Positions 16,600 to 25,593 of a stretch of 64,000 bases of DNA are shown piece after piece. The DNA comes from an uncultured Polaribacter sp. GTDB lineage: Bacteria; Bacteroidota; Bacteroidia; Flavobacteriales; Flavobacteriaceae. The position numbers and the translations under genes are program-made. The stretch covers positions 62,001 to 126,000 of the forward strand of contig NZ_CANMUE010000001.1 of assembly GCF_947500975.1 (NCBI RefSeq). The letters run 5' to 3'. Under the pieces are notes generated by a model. The model had not been told where the DNA came from, searched no databases, and saw nothing but the letters and a program-made list of their open reading frames with translations. The stretch's first letter is position 1. The number at the start of each line of letters is the position of its first letter.

Positions 16600-19050
16600 C
16601 TACAATAGTTTAGCCATTGAAGTTTTTATCAATTCTACATGTAAATTTCTTTTAGCTGTATTTGCTTTTTCTTGATCTTCTACCATTTTACGCATTAAAT
16701 TTATAACTACTTTATCAAAATTAAACTGCTTAAACTGCTTTCCTTTTACAATCATGTCTTCTAAAACATTTTTAATTGCATCTGTATCATCACTTTTAGA
16801 TATTTGTTTAAATGCTTTTTGATAAATTCTTTTAGTACTATCATCTCCCGTTAAAAACATACCTGATAATACCGTTTTTGCTATAAAAGGAAACTCACTT
16901 TTATCATTTTCTTCAATAAAAATTCTTGTTAATGGTGTTGCTAAAATTTTACGAACTTCATCTGGTAAGGCTTTAGATTTTGTTATGGCTGCTTGTTTAT
17001 CAACATAATATAAAGAGATAAGCCCTTTGCCTAAAACAGAATAAGATTTACTTTCTAATGCTTTTGTAAAAACAGGTATTAATTCAGGGTCTGTTAATTT
17101 ACCCAAAGTATTTATAGCTGCTGCTTGTACTAGTGTCTCTTTATCGTAATTAGCCATTCTCATAATTTTTTCTATAGCTGATTTTTTAGCAAACTTATTA
17201 ATTAAATCTATTTTTTCTAAAGCAAGAATTCTAATTTTAAAAGCTTTATCTCCTAAGGCTCCTACAAGTGTATTAAACGCATTTTTATCGTCTTGTTTTT
17301 TTGCTACTTCTAGCAATGCTTCCCTTCTATGTTTATAATTATCTGCATTTTTTAATTGAAAAATATAATCACTTAAAACTTTATTTTCTTCAATCTTACA
17401 AATTAAAACACCATCTGCATTTACCTGAATTAAATTAGGTTGTTTTGTATACTCAAATGTAAAAGAGGCATCTCTAGCTTCAACAAAAACAGTATGCCTT
17501 TTACGTTTATTATTTTCAAAAATATCTATTGTAAAAGGAAATTTAAATTCGTTAGCTTGTAATTGAACAATGTTTATAGTTACCGTTTTTCTTAATGTGT
17601 TATAATCATAGGAAATTTCTAAATTTGGATGCCCATTATTAAAATACCATTGATTAAAAAACCAGTTTAAATCTTTTCCTGTTATTTTTTCAAAAGTTAA
17701 ACGTAGTTGGTGTACTTCTACAGATTGGTATTTATAATCATTCAAATAAGTTTTTAATCCTAAGAAAAAAGCTTCATCACCTAAATAATTTCGCAACATA
17801 TGTAAAATTGCTCCTCCTTTATTATAGCTAACCAAATCGAACATATCTTCTTTGTCTGCATAATCAAAACGAACTAGTTTTTTGTCTTCGCTTTGTCCAT
17901 CTAAATAAGCTTTTACTTGTTCGTACAAATGCATTTCAGAATCTATTTTTCCATATTTATGCTCTCTCCATAAATACTCTCCATAATTGGCAAAAGATTC
18001 ATTTAAAGTTAAATTAGACCAACTTTCCGTTGTTACATAATCTCCAAACCAATGATGAAAAATTTCATGCGCAATTGTATTTTCCCATATATTTTGATCT
18101 ATTAATTGCCCTGGTTTTTGATAAGCATTTTCTGCATGAATTACTGCAGTTGTGTTTTCCATAGCGCCAGAAACATAATCTCTACCTACAATTTGATGGT
18201 ATTTATTCCAAGGATATTCAACACCTAATTTATCACTATAAAAACCTAACATTTCTGGTGTTAATCCAAAAATATCTTTTGCATAGGGTGCAAACTCTTT
18301 TTCTACATAATAATTTACAGGAATATTTTTATAAGAATCTTTAATAATTTCATATTCGCCAATTCCCATAAAAAATAAATATGGAGCATGTTTTTGATTC
18401 ATTTTCCAATAATCTGTTCTATTGTTTCCTTTTTGAGTTTGACTTATTAATTCGCCATTAGAAAGTGTTACAAATTTATTAGGAACAGTTATATAAATTT
18501 CTTGTGTTGTTTTTTGATTTGGAGCATCAATTGTAGGAAACCAACAACTACTTGCCTCTGTTTCTCCTTGTGTCCAAATTTGTGTAGGTTTGTTTTTATC
18601 AGAACCATCAGCATTTATAAAATACAATCCTTTTGCATCTGTAATTGCTTTACTTCCATTTTGATATACTTTTTCTGGTTGAGCAGTATATTTTATATAG
18701 AGTGTAAATTCTTCGTTTTTTTGATATGATTTTGGTAAATCAATAATTAAAAACAATTTATCTTTATAAGTATATTTTAGATCAACATTATTCATAGAAA
18801 CTGAATGAATCAACATTGCTTTTGCATCTAAAGTAATAGAATTTGTACTATAAAAATATGGTGTTGCCGTTACCCAAGCTTCGCCATTCATAGTTTTATT
18901 ATCAAAGTTAAAATCTACTTTTAATTTTGTATGAATTAAATTATGTGTTTTTTCTTTTTCTGGGCGATAAATAGTTGTGTTTTGTGCTAATCCAATTATT
19001 GTAAAAAACAATAAAAAAGTAAATAAACTTTTTTGAAACTTCATATTCAT
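16600..19050 (-). CDS. M1 family metallo-aminopeptidase, exported
   Basis: An 816-residue zinc aminopeptidase with a signal peptide ending near GLAQ (residue 23), so periplasmic or secreted. It has the substrate motif GAMEN (295-299), the zinc motif HEIFHHW (His328, Glu329, His332) and the third ligand NESFANY (Glu351). A HEAT-like helical C-terminus (about 570-816) follows. It removes N-terminal residues from peptides. A second ATG two codons in (MKFQKS) is an equally good start. The gene stands alone, between two hairpin terminators. Confidence 0.94.
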   Translation of the reverse strand: MNMKFQKSLFTFLLFFTIIGLAQNTTIYRPEKEKTHNLIHTKLKVDFNFDNKTMNGEAWVTATPYFYSTNSITLDAKAMLIHSVSMNNVDLKYTYKDKLFLIIDLPKSYQKNEEFTLYIKYTAQPEKVYQNGSKAITDAKGLYFINADGSDKNKPTQIWTQGETEASSCWFPTIDAPNQKTTQEIYITVPNKFVTLSNGELISQTQKGNNRTDYWKMNQKHAPYLFFMGIGEYEIIKDSYKNIPVNYYVEKEFAPYAKDIFGLTPEMLGFYSDKLGVEYPWNKYHQIVGRDYVSGAMENTTAVIHAENAYQKPGQLIDQNIWENTIAHEIFHHWFGDYVTTESWSNLTLNESFANYGEYLWREHKYGKIDSEMHLYEQVKAYLDGQSEDKKLVRFDYADKEDMFDLVSYNKGGAILHMLRNYLGDEAFFLGLKTYLNDYKYQSVEVHQLRLTFEKITGKDLNWFFNQWYFNNGHPNLEISYDYNTLRKTVTINIVQLQANEFKFPFTIDIFENNKRKRHTVFVEARDASFTFEYTKQPNLIQVNADGVLICKIEENKVLSDYIFQLKNADNYKHRREALLEVAKKQDDKNAFNTLVGALGDKAFKIRILALEKIDLINKFAKKSAIEKIMRMANYDKETLVQAAAINTLGKLTDPELIPVFTKALESKSYSVLGKGLISLYYVDKQAAITKSKALPDEVRKILATPLTRIFIEENDKSEFPFIAKTVLSGMFLTGDDSTKRIYQKAFKQISKSDDTDAIKNVLEDMIVKGKQFKQFNFDKVVINLMRKMVEDQEKANTAKRNLHVELIKTSMAKLL

Positions 19051-19133
19051 ATTTTTCTAAACGCTTCAAAAATAAGAAATAATAAAATTGAAGCTGTTAA
19101 TTAGCCGTTAAATTCAAAAAGTTTACTAAAACA

Positions 19134-19178
19134 AAAAAATAATAAAGCTGTAACTTCAAAAGAAACTACAGCTTTATT
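19134..19178 (-). terminator. Terminator of the sigma/DUF4252 operon
   Basis: AATAAAGCTGTA and TACAGCTTTATT form a perfect 12-bp stem with a 14-nt loop. On the minus strand it is followed by a T run (A run at 19134-19141). It lies 22 bases past the DUF4252 stop codon. Confidence 0.88.
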
Positions 19179-19199
19179 AATGTGTTTTAAACTTTATTT

Positions 19200-19736
19200 T
19201 TATAATAATTTATTTAAGAAACCTTTTAATATTGAATTATCTCCATCTATATTTACACTATTCATCATTTCAATAATTTTAGCAGGATTCATATTATCAC
19301 CTAATAATCTTGCGACCCCTACTCCAGCTTTTTTGCTAAATCCGAAAGCAATAACTTCGTTTAAAGAATCTGTTTCGCCAGTATAATAAACGTTCACATT
19401 CATTCCTTTGGCTTTCATTGTCATTAAACTTTTATAATCTTTATTTGTAAAGATATTTTTTAAAATTGCTTTTTCAGTTTGATAGGCAGCATCATTATCT
19501 TCTGTTTTTTGTAAGAAAACAATATTTACTTTTTTGATACTTTTAATGGTTTCTTTTACATCATCAGAAACATCTGCTTTAGCACTTAAAATAGAACTTA
19601 CAGGTAAATCTCCGGTATAAAAACCATCTTTACCACTACTATCTACTAAATAACTTTGTAAAGATTTTTCGTTTTTACAAGATGTTGCAAGCAATACTAA
19701 AAATACTAGGGAGAATATGGAGGTTATTTTTTTCAT
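19200..19736 (-). CDS. DUF4252 domain-containing lipoprotein (second copy)
   Basis: A 178-residue lipoprotein (VLLATSC, Cys20) of the DUF4252 family, a Bacteroidota-specific envelope protein of unknown function. It shares the general layout of the neighbouring DUF4252 protein: exported, about 175 residues, and a region of the type KSIKKVNIVFLQKTEDN. It is the distal gene after the sigma factor, putative anti-sigma and first DUF4252 gene. A terminator hairpin separates the two copies, so expression of this gene may be lower or partly independent. Confidence 0.8.
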   Translation of the reverse strand: MKKITSIFSLVFLVLLATSCKNEKSLQSYLVDSSGKDGFYTGDLPVSSILSAKADVSDDVKETIKSIKKVNIVFLQKTEDNDAAYQTEKAILKNIFTNKDYKSLMTMKAKGMNVNVYYTGETDSLNEVIAFGFSKKAGVGVARLLGDNMNPAKIIEMMNSVNIDGDNSILKGFLNKLL

Positions 19737-19759
19737 TTTGTATGTTTTTATTGATTACA

Positions 19760-19793
19760 AAAAAGTCAGGTTTTAAATAAAACCTGACTTTTT
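19760..19793 (-). terminator. Hairpin between the two DUF4252 genes
   Basis: AAAAAGTCAGGTTTT and its exact complement form a 15-bp stem with a four-base loop, 14 bases after the first DUF4252 stop. The stem ends in five T on either strand, so it can terminate transcription leaving the first DUF4252 gene. Confidence 0.85.
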
Positions 19794-19806
19794 AAAAATC
19801 GTGTTT

Positions 19807-20337
19807 TTACTTTTTGTTTTTAGACTCTTCTTTGATAATTTTATCCGTAAAGCTCGACATTTTATTGATATCAATATTACCTATCAATGATAGAATCATA
19901 GACTCCGAAACCCCTTTTGTTTGTTTATCTATACCTTTTACAAACATTAAAACTTCACTAACAAAATCTTTATTATTTGTAGCTTTAACATAGATTTTAA
20001 CACGAGAATCATCACTTTTTATTCTCATTAACTGTGTTAAGTTTTGCTTTTTAATTGCAGAGTTTGCCATTGCTTCCATTTTAGCAGCAATTCCTAAATT
20101 ATCTGTAGAAAACATTTTGAACTCTTTTAAATCATTGATCATTTCAAAAGCTTGCATTACTTCATTACCATCAGAATTGGTGTCTTTTGGCTTAAACTTA
20201 TTTAAAAGTTCAAATGCATCTTTGGTAACTACTACCATATCTACACCATCCATATCTTCTAATGAATCAAAAAGTGATTGTGCATTAGAAACTATTGGGG
20301 CGATTATAAAGGCTATTAATAGAATTATTTTTTTCAT
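19807..20337 (-). CDS. DUF4252 domain-containing exported protein (first copy)
   Basis: A 176-residue protein with an ordinary signal peptide (FIIAPIVSNAQ) rather than a lipobox, followed by a DUF4252-type body (GVDMVVVTKDAFELL, SDDSRVKIYVKATNN). No enzyme motif is visible. It lies 39 bases downstream of the putative anti-sigma gene, and in flavobacteria DUF4252 genes commonly sit in such sigma loci. It is therefore a likely target or sensor of that regulatory unit, which is inference. Confidence 0.8.
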   Translation of the reverse strand: MKKIILLIAFIIAPIVSNAQSLFDSLEDMDGVDMVVVTKDAFELLNKFKPKDTNSDGNEVMQAFEMINDLKEFKMFSTDNLGIAAKMEAMANSAIKKQNLTQLMRIKSDDSRVKIYVKATNNKDFVSEVLMFVKGIDKQTKGVSESMILSLIGNIDINKMSSFTDKIIKEESKNKK

Positions 20338-20376
20338 AATTGTTCTGTTTACTTGGTTTTTAATTTTTACTTGGTT

Positions 20377-20799
20377 TTATTTTAATATTTTATTTACTGT
20401 TTTTTCATAAGTATGTAAAGTTGCAACTGCTTGTTCTCCTTTTTTAAGGTTCATAGACAATAGTTTAAAACCTTCATTTACTTGTGCAAATATCTTTTTT
20501 GCTTGATATCTTTCATATTCTTGTTTGCCAATAAATACGCTAAACAATAATACGATTGATGCTGCTACAGAAAGCCATTTTAAGTTTCTTCTTTTAGATT
20601 TCTTAGGTTCTAACTGAATGGTTTTTGTGTAGGTTTCATCTTTATTTGCAGAAAAATAATTAAACATATATGTGTACTCTTGTAAGTGTGGCGCAACTTC
20701 CTCTTTTGTAAAATAGTTTTTTAGGATTGCTTCTTCTTGCAAAGTAGTTTCTGCGTTTTCGTATTTTTCTACTAATTTTTCTATGTTAGCTAACTCCAT
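20377..20799 (-). CDS. Putative anti-sigma factor, single-span membrane protein
   Basis: A 140-residue protein with an acidic cytoplasmic N-terminus (ENAETTLQEEAILKNYF), one membrane helix (about 74-92, WLSVAASIVLLFSVFIG) and a short helical outer part. No named domain was recognised. Its start overlaps the sigma-factor gene by 14 bases, implying translational coupling. Size, topology and position are those expected of a membrane anti-sigma factor, and this context is the only basis for the call. Confidence 0.65.
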   Translation of the reverse strand: MELANIEKLVEKYENAETTLQEEAILKNYFTKEEVAPHLQEYTYMFNYFSANKDETYTKTIQLEPKKSKRRNLKWLSVAASIVLLFSVFIGKQEYERYQAKKIFAQVNEGFKLLSMNLKKGEQAVATLHTYEKTVNKILK

Positions 20800-21295
20800 A
20801 GTTATGTTTTTTAATTAATGCTTCTCTTATTGTTTTTCTCGCTCTAGATAAAGCAACTCTTACTGCTGTTGGTTTCATATCAACCATTTTACATATTTCA
20901 TCAAAATCATATTGTTCAATGTCTCTCAGTTGAATAATAATTTTTTGTTGCTCTGGTAAATTTTCAATCAATCTGTGTACTTGGTTTACACTATCTTGAT
21001 GTTCTATTTTTTTATCTAAAGACGTTTCTTTTTCTTTATAATTACTATGAACTAATGTTAAATTACTTGCTTGTTTACTTTTTAAACGATCATAACAATA
21101 ATTTTTTGTCATTGTCATCGCAAAGGCTTCAACGTTTTTATAATCAGAAATTTTTTCTTTACTTCTCCATAATTTAAAAAGTAATTCTTGAGTAGCATCT
21201 TCAGCCTCTTCTCTAGAAACTAGAAGTCTTTTTGCTAATCTAAAAACCTTATCTTTAAAAGGTAAAACAACTTTTAGAAAGTCTGATTGGTTCAT
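20786..21295 (-). CDS. ECF-type RNA polymerase sigma factor
   Basis: A 169-residue sigma-70 family regulator. Region 2 covers about residues 10-80 (VFRLAKRLLVSREEAEDATQ, KLWRSKEKISDY) and region 4 about 110-165 (LPEQQKIIIQLRDIEQYDFD, TAVRVALSRARK). It directs RNA polymerase to stress promoters. The gene order sigma, single-span protein, two exported DUF4252 proteins suggests an envelope-sensing circuit. ATG at 21295 fits the normal family start. Confidence 0.92.
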   Translation of the reverse strand: MNQSDFLKVVLPFKDKVFRLAKRLLVSREEAEDATQELLFKLWRSKEKISDYKNVEAFAMTMTKNYCYDRLKSKQASNLTLVHSNYKEKETSLDKKIEHQDSVNQVHRLIENLPEQQKIIIQLRDIEQYDFDEICKMVDMKPTAVRVALSRARKTIREALIKKHNYGVS

Positions 21296-21523
21296 TTTTA
21301 ATTTGTTTTTCTGATATTTTTAAATCTCTTAATACCAGGTTTACATATTTACGACGATGCATAATTAATTTTGTTACATTAAATTTTAAAATAAAACTAA
21401 ATATGCTTAATTTGCGGTAAAATAATCTATAAAAATTATACAAATACTTTTAAAAAATTTAGTATAGTGTAAGTTTATATATTTTAAAACTACTTTTTAT
21501 TAAAGTTTCAAACTAAAGTTATA

Positions 21524-22963
21524 ATGAAAAAAATATTTAAATTAAGTTTTTTATCACTTCTATTTTTTATTGCTTCTTGTGAAAAAAAATCAAGTTTAAC
21601 AATTATTACTGATACAAATGATGATATTAATTATTTTATTTGGAAAGGTATGAACGCATATTATTTATGGCAAAATGACGTACCTGCTTTAAGTGATAAT
21701 AGATTTGCTAACTTTGATGATTTATATACTTATTTTAGAGGGTTTGGTTCTCCAGAAAGTGTTTTCAATAGTGTTTTATATCAGCAAGGAACTATAGATC
21801 GTTTTTCTTGGATTGTTGATGATTATGAAGAACTAGAAAACTCTTTTCAAGGTATTAATTTATCAAATGGAATTGAGTTTGGTTTGGTTCAAAATTATGA
21901 TGGTTCTCAAAATATATTTGGTTATGTAAGGTATGTTTTACCAAATTCTCCAGCTGATATTGGAGGTGTAGCAAGAGGTATGATTTTTAATTCTATTGAT
22001 GGAAATCAATTAACAATTACAAACTATAGAGACCTTTTATTTAGTGATAACACTTCTTATACTGTTGGTTTTGCTGATTTTAATGATGGAAATCCTGTTA
22101 CAAATAGCAACTCAGTAATTTTAAATAAAACAGAATTACAAGAGGATCCTATTGCAATAACGAAAGTTTTTGAAGAAGGAGATAAAAAAATAGGATATTT
22201 ATTATACAATCAATTTGCGAGCTCTTTTGATAATCAATTAAATGATGCCTTTAGTGTATTTAAATCATCAGGAGTTAACGAATTAATTGTAGATTTAAGA
22301 TATAACGGTGGTGGTTCCGTACAAACTGCTACGTATTTAGGAAGTATGATTACGGGTCAATTTAACAATCAAGTTTACTCAAAAGAATCATGGAATGATA
22401 AAGTAAAAGCAGCATTTGATGCAGATCAGTTTTTAAATAATTTTACAGATAATATTGATAACACTCCTATAAATAGTTTAGGTTTAGAAAGTGTTTATTT
22501 TATTGTTTCGGGTAGTTCAGCTTCTGCTTCAGAATTAGTTATAAATTCTTTAAATGCTTATATTGATGTAAAATTAGTTGGTACTACAACTGTAGGAAAA
22601 CAAGTAGGTTCTATTACTCTATATGATTCTGATAATTTAAGAAAAGATAATGCTAATTTAAATTTAGATCACAAATATGCAATTCAACCCTTAGTATTAG
22701 AAATTGTAAATAAAAATGATGAAAATGAAATAAATGGTTTCACTCCTGGAGAGAATATAACTGGTATCAATTTAAAAGAAGACTATGGTAATTTAGGTAT
22801 TTTAGGAGAAAGATCAGATCCATTATTAGATAGAACAATTATTTACATTACTACTGGTTCAAAATCTAGTAGTAATGAAAAAGCTAATATTAAAAATAAT
22901 GAAGTATATAATTCTAAACTAGCAACACCTAGTAGTAATAATATGTTTTCTAAGTTAAAATAA
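21524..22963 (+). CDS. S41 family peptidase, lipoprotein
   Basis: A 479-residue lipoprotein (FFIASC, Cys19) related to carboxy-terminal processing proteases. An N-terminal helical region is followed by a PDZ-like segment (about 115-190, VLPNSPADIGGVARG) and the protease core. The core contains VDLRYNGGG (257-264), the catalytic serine segment SSASASE (331-337) and a lysine in TTVGKQVGS, the expected Ser-Lys dyad. The C-terminal tail is Ser/Asn-rich. It acts outside the inner membrane; substrates are unknown. It converges with the patatin gene. Confidence 0.9.
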   Translation: MKKIFKLSFLSLLFFIASCEKKSSLTIITDTNDDINYFIWKGMNAYYLWQNDVPALSDNRFANFDDLYTYFRGFGSPESVFNSVLYQQGTIDRFSWIVDDYEELENSFQGINLSNGIEFGLVQNYDGSQNIFGYVRYVLPNSPADIGGVARGMIFNSIDGNQLTITNYRDLLFSDNTSYTVGFADFNDGNPVTNSNSVILNKTELQEDPIAITKVFEEGDKKIGYLLYNQFASSFDNQLNDAFSVFKSSGVNELIVDLRYNGGGSVQTATYLGSMITGQFNNQVYSKESWNDKVKAAFDADQFLNNFTDNIDNTPINSLGLESVYFIVSGSSASASELVINSLNAYIDVKLVGTTTVGKQVGSITLYDSDNLRKDNANLNLDHKYAIQPLVLEIVNKNDENEINGFTPGENITGINLKEDYGNLGILGERSDPLLDRTIIYITTGSKSSSNEKANIKNNEVYNSKLATPSSNNMFSKLK

Positions 22964-22974
22964 TCATTTTTTTT

Positions 22975-23907
22975 CTAAATTTCTTGGTCTGTTAACATAT
23001 CTGGTCTAAACTCGCTCATCAATTCTTCACGTTTAGATTTAGCAAATTTATAGCCAGATTTCCACCATTTACGCATGTTTTTTTCATCAAAAACTAAAGA
23101 ATTTGTTGTTAAAACTGTAGGAGTATAATATAAATTTAATTTTACATTTTTATTCTTTGCAGCTAATTTTCCAATTGTAATATTGTGTCTTTCTACATGT
23201 GTTAACATAAAATCGAACACATCAAAAAGCAAAGAAAACGGATTTTTTGAATGCAATCTATTGGTTTGGGTAACCTCTGTTTCTAAAATTATGGCATCAA
23301 TTTCTGTAGCACCTCTTAAAATTGCTTCTCTAATAGGAACTAAAGAACCAAAACCACCATCTGCATATTGTTGGTTATTTTTTTCTAATAAACTCATAAA
23401 TGGAACGTAATTACAAGAACCCCAAATCCAATCACAAAAATCTTCATAAGTACAATCATTACTAGATTTATATTCAATTTGATTAGCAGTTAAATTAGAA
23501 ACAGTAACAACAACTTCTTTATTACAATTTTTAATTTCTTCATACATTTTTTTAGTAATATTATTCTTAATCAAACTTCTTAAGTTATTACTTTCACCAA
23601 AAGTTTTTCTTCCATTTAATAAGTTCCATAAAGTATTAAAATGATTAATACTAACCACTTTTTCTCCAGCAACCTTTTTTATTTTAAAAGGATTATTACT
23701 AAAAATAGTTTCTTGACTAACATTTGTATACAAAGTTTTTAACTCATCTAACATGCCCAAAGCCAAGTGAGAAACCATTAAACTTCCAGTAGAAGTACCA
23801 ACATAAAGATCATAATCTTTATTTTCTTTTTTCATTAAGTATTGTGCAACGCCACCTGCAAAGGCACCTTTACTTCCTCCACCAGAAATTACTAATGCTT
23901 TTTTCAT
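22975..23907 (-). CDS. Patatin-like phospholipase
   Basis: A 310-residue alpha-beta hydrolase of the patatin family. The oxyanion loop is GGGSKGAFAGG (9-19), the nucleophile elbow GTSTG (Ser39) and the second dyad residue DGG (Asp183). These act on lipid acyl esters. No signal peptide is visible, so it is probably cytoplasmic. Complete, and divergent from the YCF48-like gene. Confidence 0.92.
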   Translation of the reverse strand: MKKALVISGGGSKGAFAGGVAQYLMKKENKDYDLYVGTSTGSLMVSHLALGMLDELKTLYTNVSQETIFSNNPFKIKKVAGEKVVSINHFNTLWNLLNGRKTFGESNNLRSLIKNNITKKMYEEIKNCNKEVVVTVSNLTANQIEYKSSNDCTYEDFCDWIWGSCNYVPFMSLLEKNNQQYADGGFGSLVPIREAILRGATEIDAIILETEVTQTNRLHSKNPFSLLFDVFDFMLTHVERHNITIGKLAAKNKNVKLNLYYTPTVLTTNSLVFDEKNMRKWWKSGYKFAKSKREELMSEFRPDMLTDQEI

Positions 23908-23953
23908 TTTCTATAAATGATTTGTTTAATTTAGTCGTATAAAAATATCAAAA

Positions 23954-25006
23954 ATGAAAAGAATACCAACATTAATTTTAGTTTTACTTGTAATTATTTC
24001 TTGTTCCAAAGAATATACACCAAGAAACATAGAAAATATTGAAATTCAGGAATTTAAAATAGATAGTACAAGCATTAGAGCAATTGTAGCTATTAATGAT
24101 AGTACATTATATTTTGCAGGTTCTAGAGGAGATTTTTCAAAAACAACAAATGCAGGAAAATCTTGGAATACAAAATATATAACTCATCAAGATTCTATAA
24201 TTCCAAATTTTAGAAGTTTAGCAAAAAATGACGATGCTTTTTTTGCACTTTCAATCACTAATCCTGCTTTATTATATAAAATTACACATTATAAAACTGA
24301 ATTGGTTTATAATGAGAATCATCCAAAAGTATTTTATGATGCCATACATTTTTTTAAAGACAAAAAACATGGAATTGCAGTAGGAGATCCAACAGAAAAT
24401 TGCGCATCCATAATTATAACTTCTGATGGAGGAAATACATGGGAGAAAATTTTATGTGAAAATTTACCCAGTTTTGAAGAAGGAGAAGCCTTTTTTGCAG
24501 CAAGTAATACCAACATAAAAATAATTGATAAAACGGTTTGGATTGCTTCTGGAGGTAAAAAAGCACGTATTTTAAAGTCTGATAATTTTGGCAAAACTTG
24601 GCAAATATTTAATACTCCAATCATTCAAGGAAATGGGTCGCAAGGAATATATTCTATAGATTTTTCTGATAAAAATAACGGAATTATTATAGGAGGAGAT
24701 TATTCTAAACCTCTTGAAAACAAAGCAAATAAAGCAATCACAAATGATGGTGGAAAAACTTGGACTTTAGTTGCTGACAATCTAAACCCTAATTATAAAA
24801 GTTGTGTACAATATGTGCCAAATACTCAAGGAAAAGAAGTTTTTGCTGTTGGTAAAACGGGAATTTCTTTTTCTAATGATTCGGGAAAAACATGGAAAGA
24901 AGTTTCAAAAGACAGTTATTATACAATTCTATTTGTAGATAAAAATACAGCTTGGCTAGGTGGTTATCAAAAAATAGGAAAATTGAATTTAAAAATAACT
25001 AAATAA
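23954..25006 (+). CDS. YCF48/BNR-repeat beta-propeller lipoprotein
   Basis: A 350-residue lipoprotein (LLVIISC, about Cys17) with five Asp-box repeats: TTNAGKSW, TSDGGNTW, SDNFGKTW, TNDGGKTW and SNDSGKTW. These mark the blades of a beta-propeller of the YCF48/photosystem-stability-like type. Bacteroidota members are often annotated as oxidoreductases without evidence, and I see no catalytic motif. It is followed after 17 bases by another lipoprotein and then pepT, an apparent operon. Confidence 0.85.
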   Translation: MKRIPTLILVLLVIISCSKEYTPRNIENIEIQEFKIDSTSIRAIVAINDSTLYFAGSRGDFSKTTNAGKSWNTKYITHQDSIIPNFRSLAKNDDAFFALSITNPALLYKITHYKTELVYNENHPKVFYDAIHFFKDKKHGIAVGDPTENCASIIITSDGGNTWEKILCENLPSFEEGEAFFAASNTNIKIIDKTVWIASGGKKARILKSDNFGKTWQIFNTPIIQGNGSQGIYSIDFSDKNNGIIIGGDYSKPLENKANKAITNDGGKTWTLVADNLNPNYKSCVQYVPNTQGKEVFAVGKTGISFSNDSGKTWKEVSKDSYYTILFVDKNTAWLGGYQKIGKLNLKITK

Positions 25007-25023
25007 TAGTTTGTAAATTTATT

Positions 25024-25593
25024 ATGCTTAACAGATACTATCTTTTTTTAATAACCTCACTCCTATTTTTTTCTTGTAGTAAACAATCCGAAATTAGTAA
25101 GGAATTTGGTTGTAAAACATCAAAATTTAAAAATTTAGAAATTGTTGAAGATTTTAGAAGAAAGTTTGAAATAGAATTACCCAAATCTTGGAAAACAAAT
25201 TTGTATTATGATAAACTCCAATCTTCTATTTATACTGCAGATACCACAAAACAATTAACAGAAACAATACTTTTAGATATCAGTTATATAAATGATAAAA
25301 TTAATTTTGATGATGAATTTTCTTTAAAACAAGAGCAAGAACATCTTGCTAAAGGTTTGATTAAAACAAAATCAAAGCAAATTACTTTATTAAAAAAACC
25401 ATCAATGCATTTTGTTTACAAAGGAAAAAAGGGAAACTTTAAGTATCAAATTTCTAACATTTTTATTAAAATTGATCCTCAAAATTTCATACTTGCCAAA
25501 ACAGAAATTTATGGAGACTCTTTAGTAAATGAAAAGCTATGCAACTCTTTTTCATTAATTGAAAACATTAAAATACATCAAAAAAATGATTGA
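25024..25593 (+). CDS. Hypothetical lipoprotein
   Basis: A 189-residue protein with a clear lipobox (SLLFFSC, Cys18) and a mixed alpha-beta body. I do not recognise its family. It lies between the YCF48-like gene and pepT, and its last eight bases overlap the pepT start. Its expression is thus probably coupled to pepT. A role in the envelope is the only safe inference. Confidence 0.8.
   Translation: MLNRYYLFLITSLLFFSCSKQSEISKEFGCKTSKFKNLEIVEDFRRKFEIELPKSWKTNLYYDKLQSSIYTADTTKQLTETILLDISYINDKINFDDEFSLKQEQEHLAKGLIKTKSKQITLLKKPSMHFVYKGKKGNFKYQISNIFIKIDPQNFILAKTEIYGDSLVNEKLCNSFSLIENIKIHQKND

Noticed and set aside
21255-21443. 62-residue ORF overlapping the sigma-factor start
   Set aside because: It overlaps the well-supported ECF sigma gene in another frame and shows no recognisable feature.
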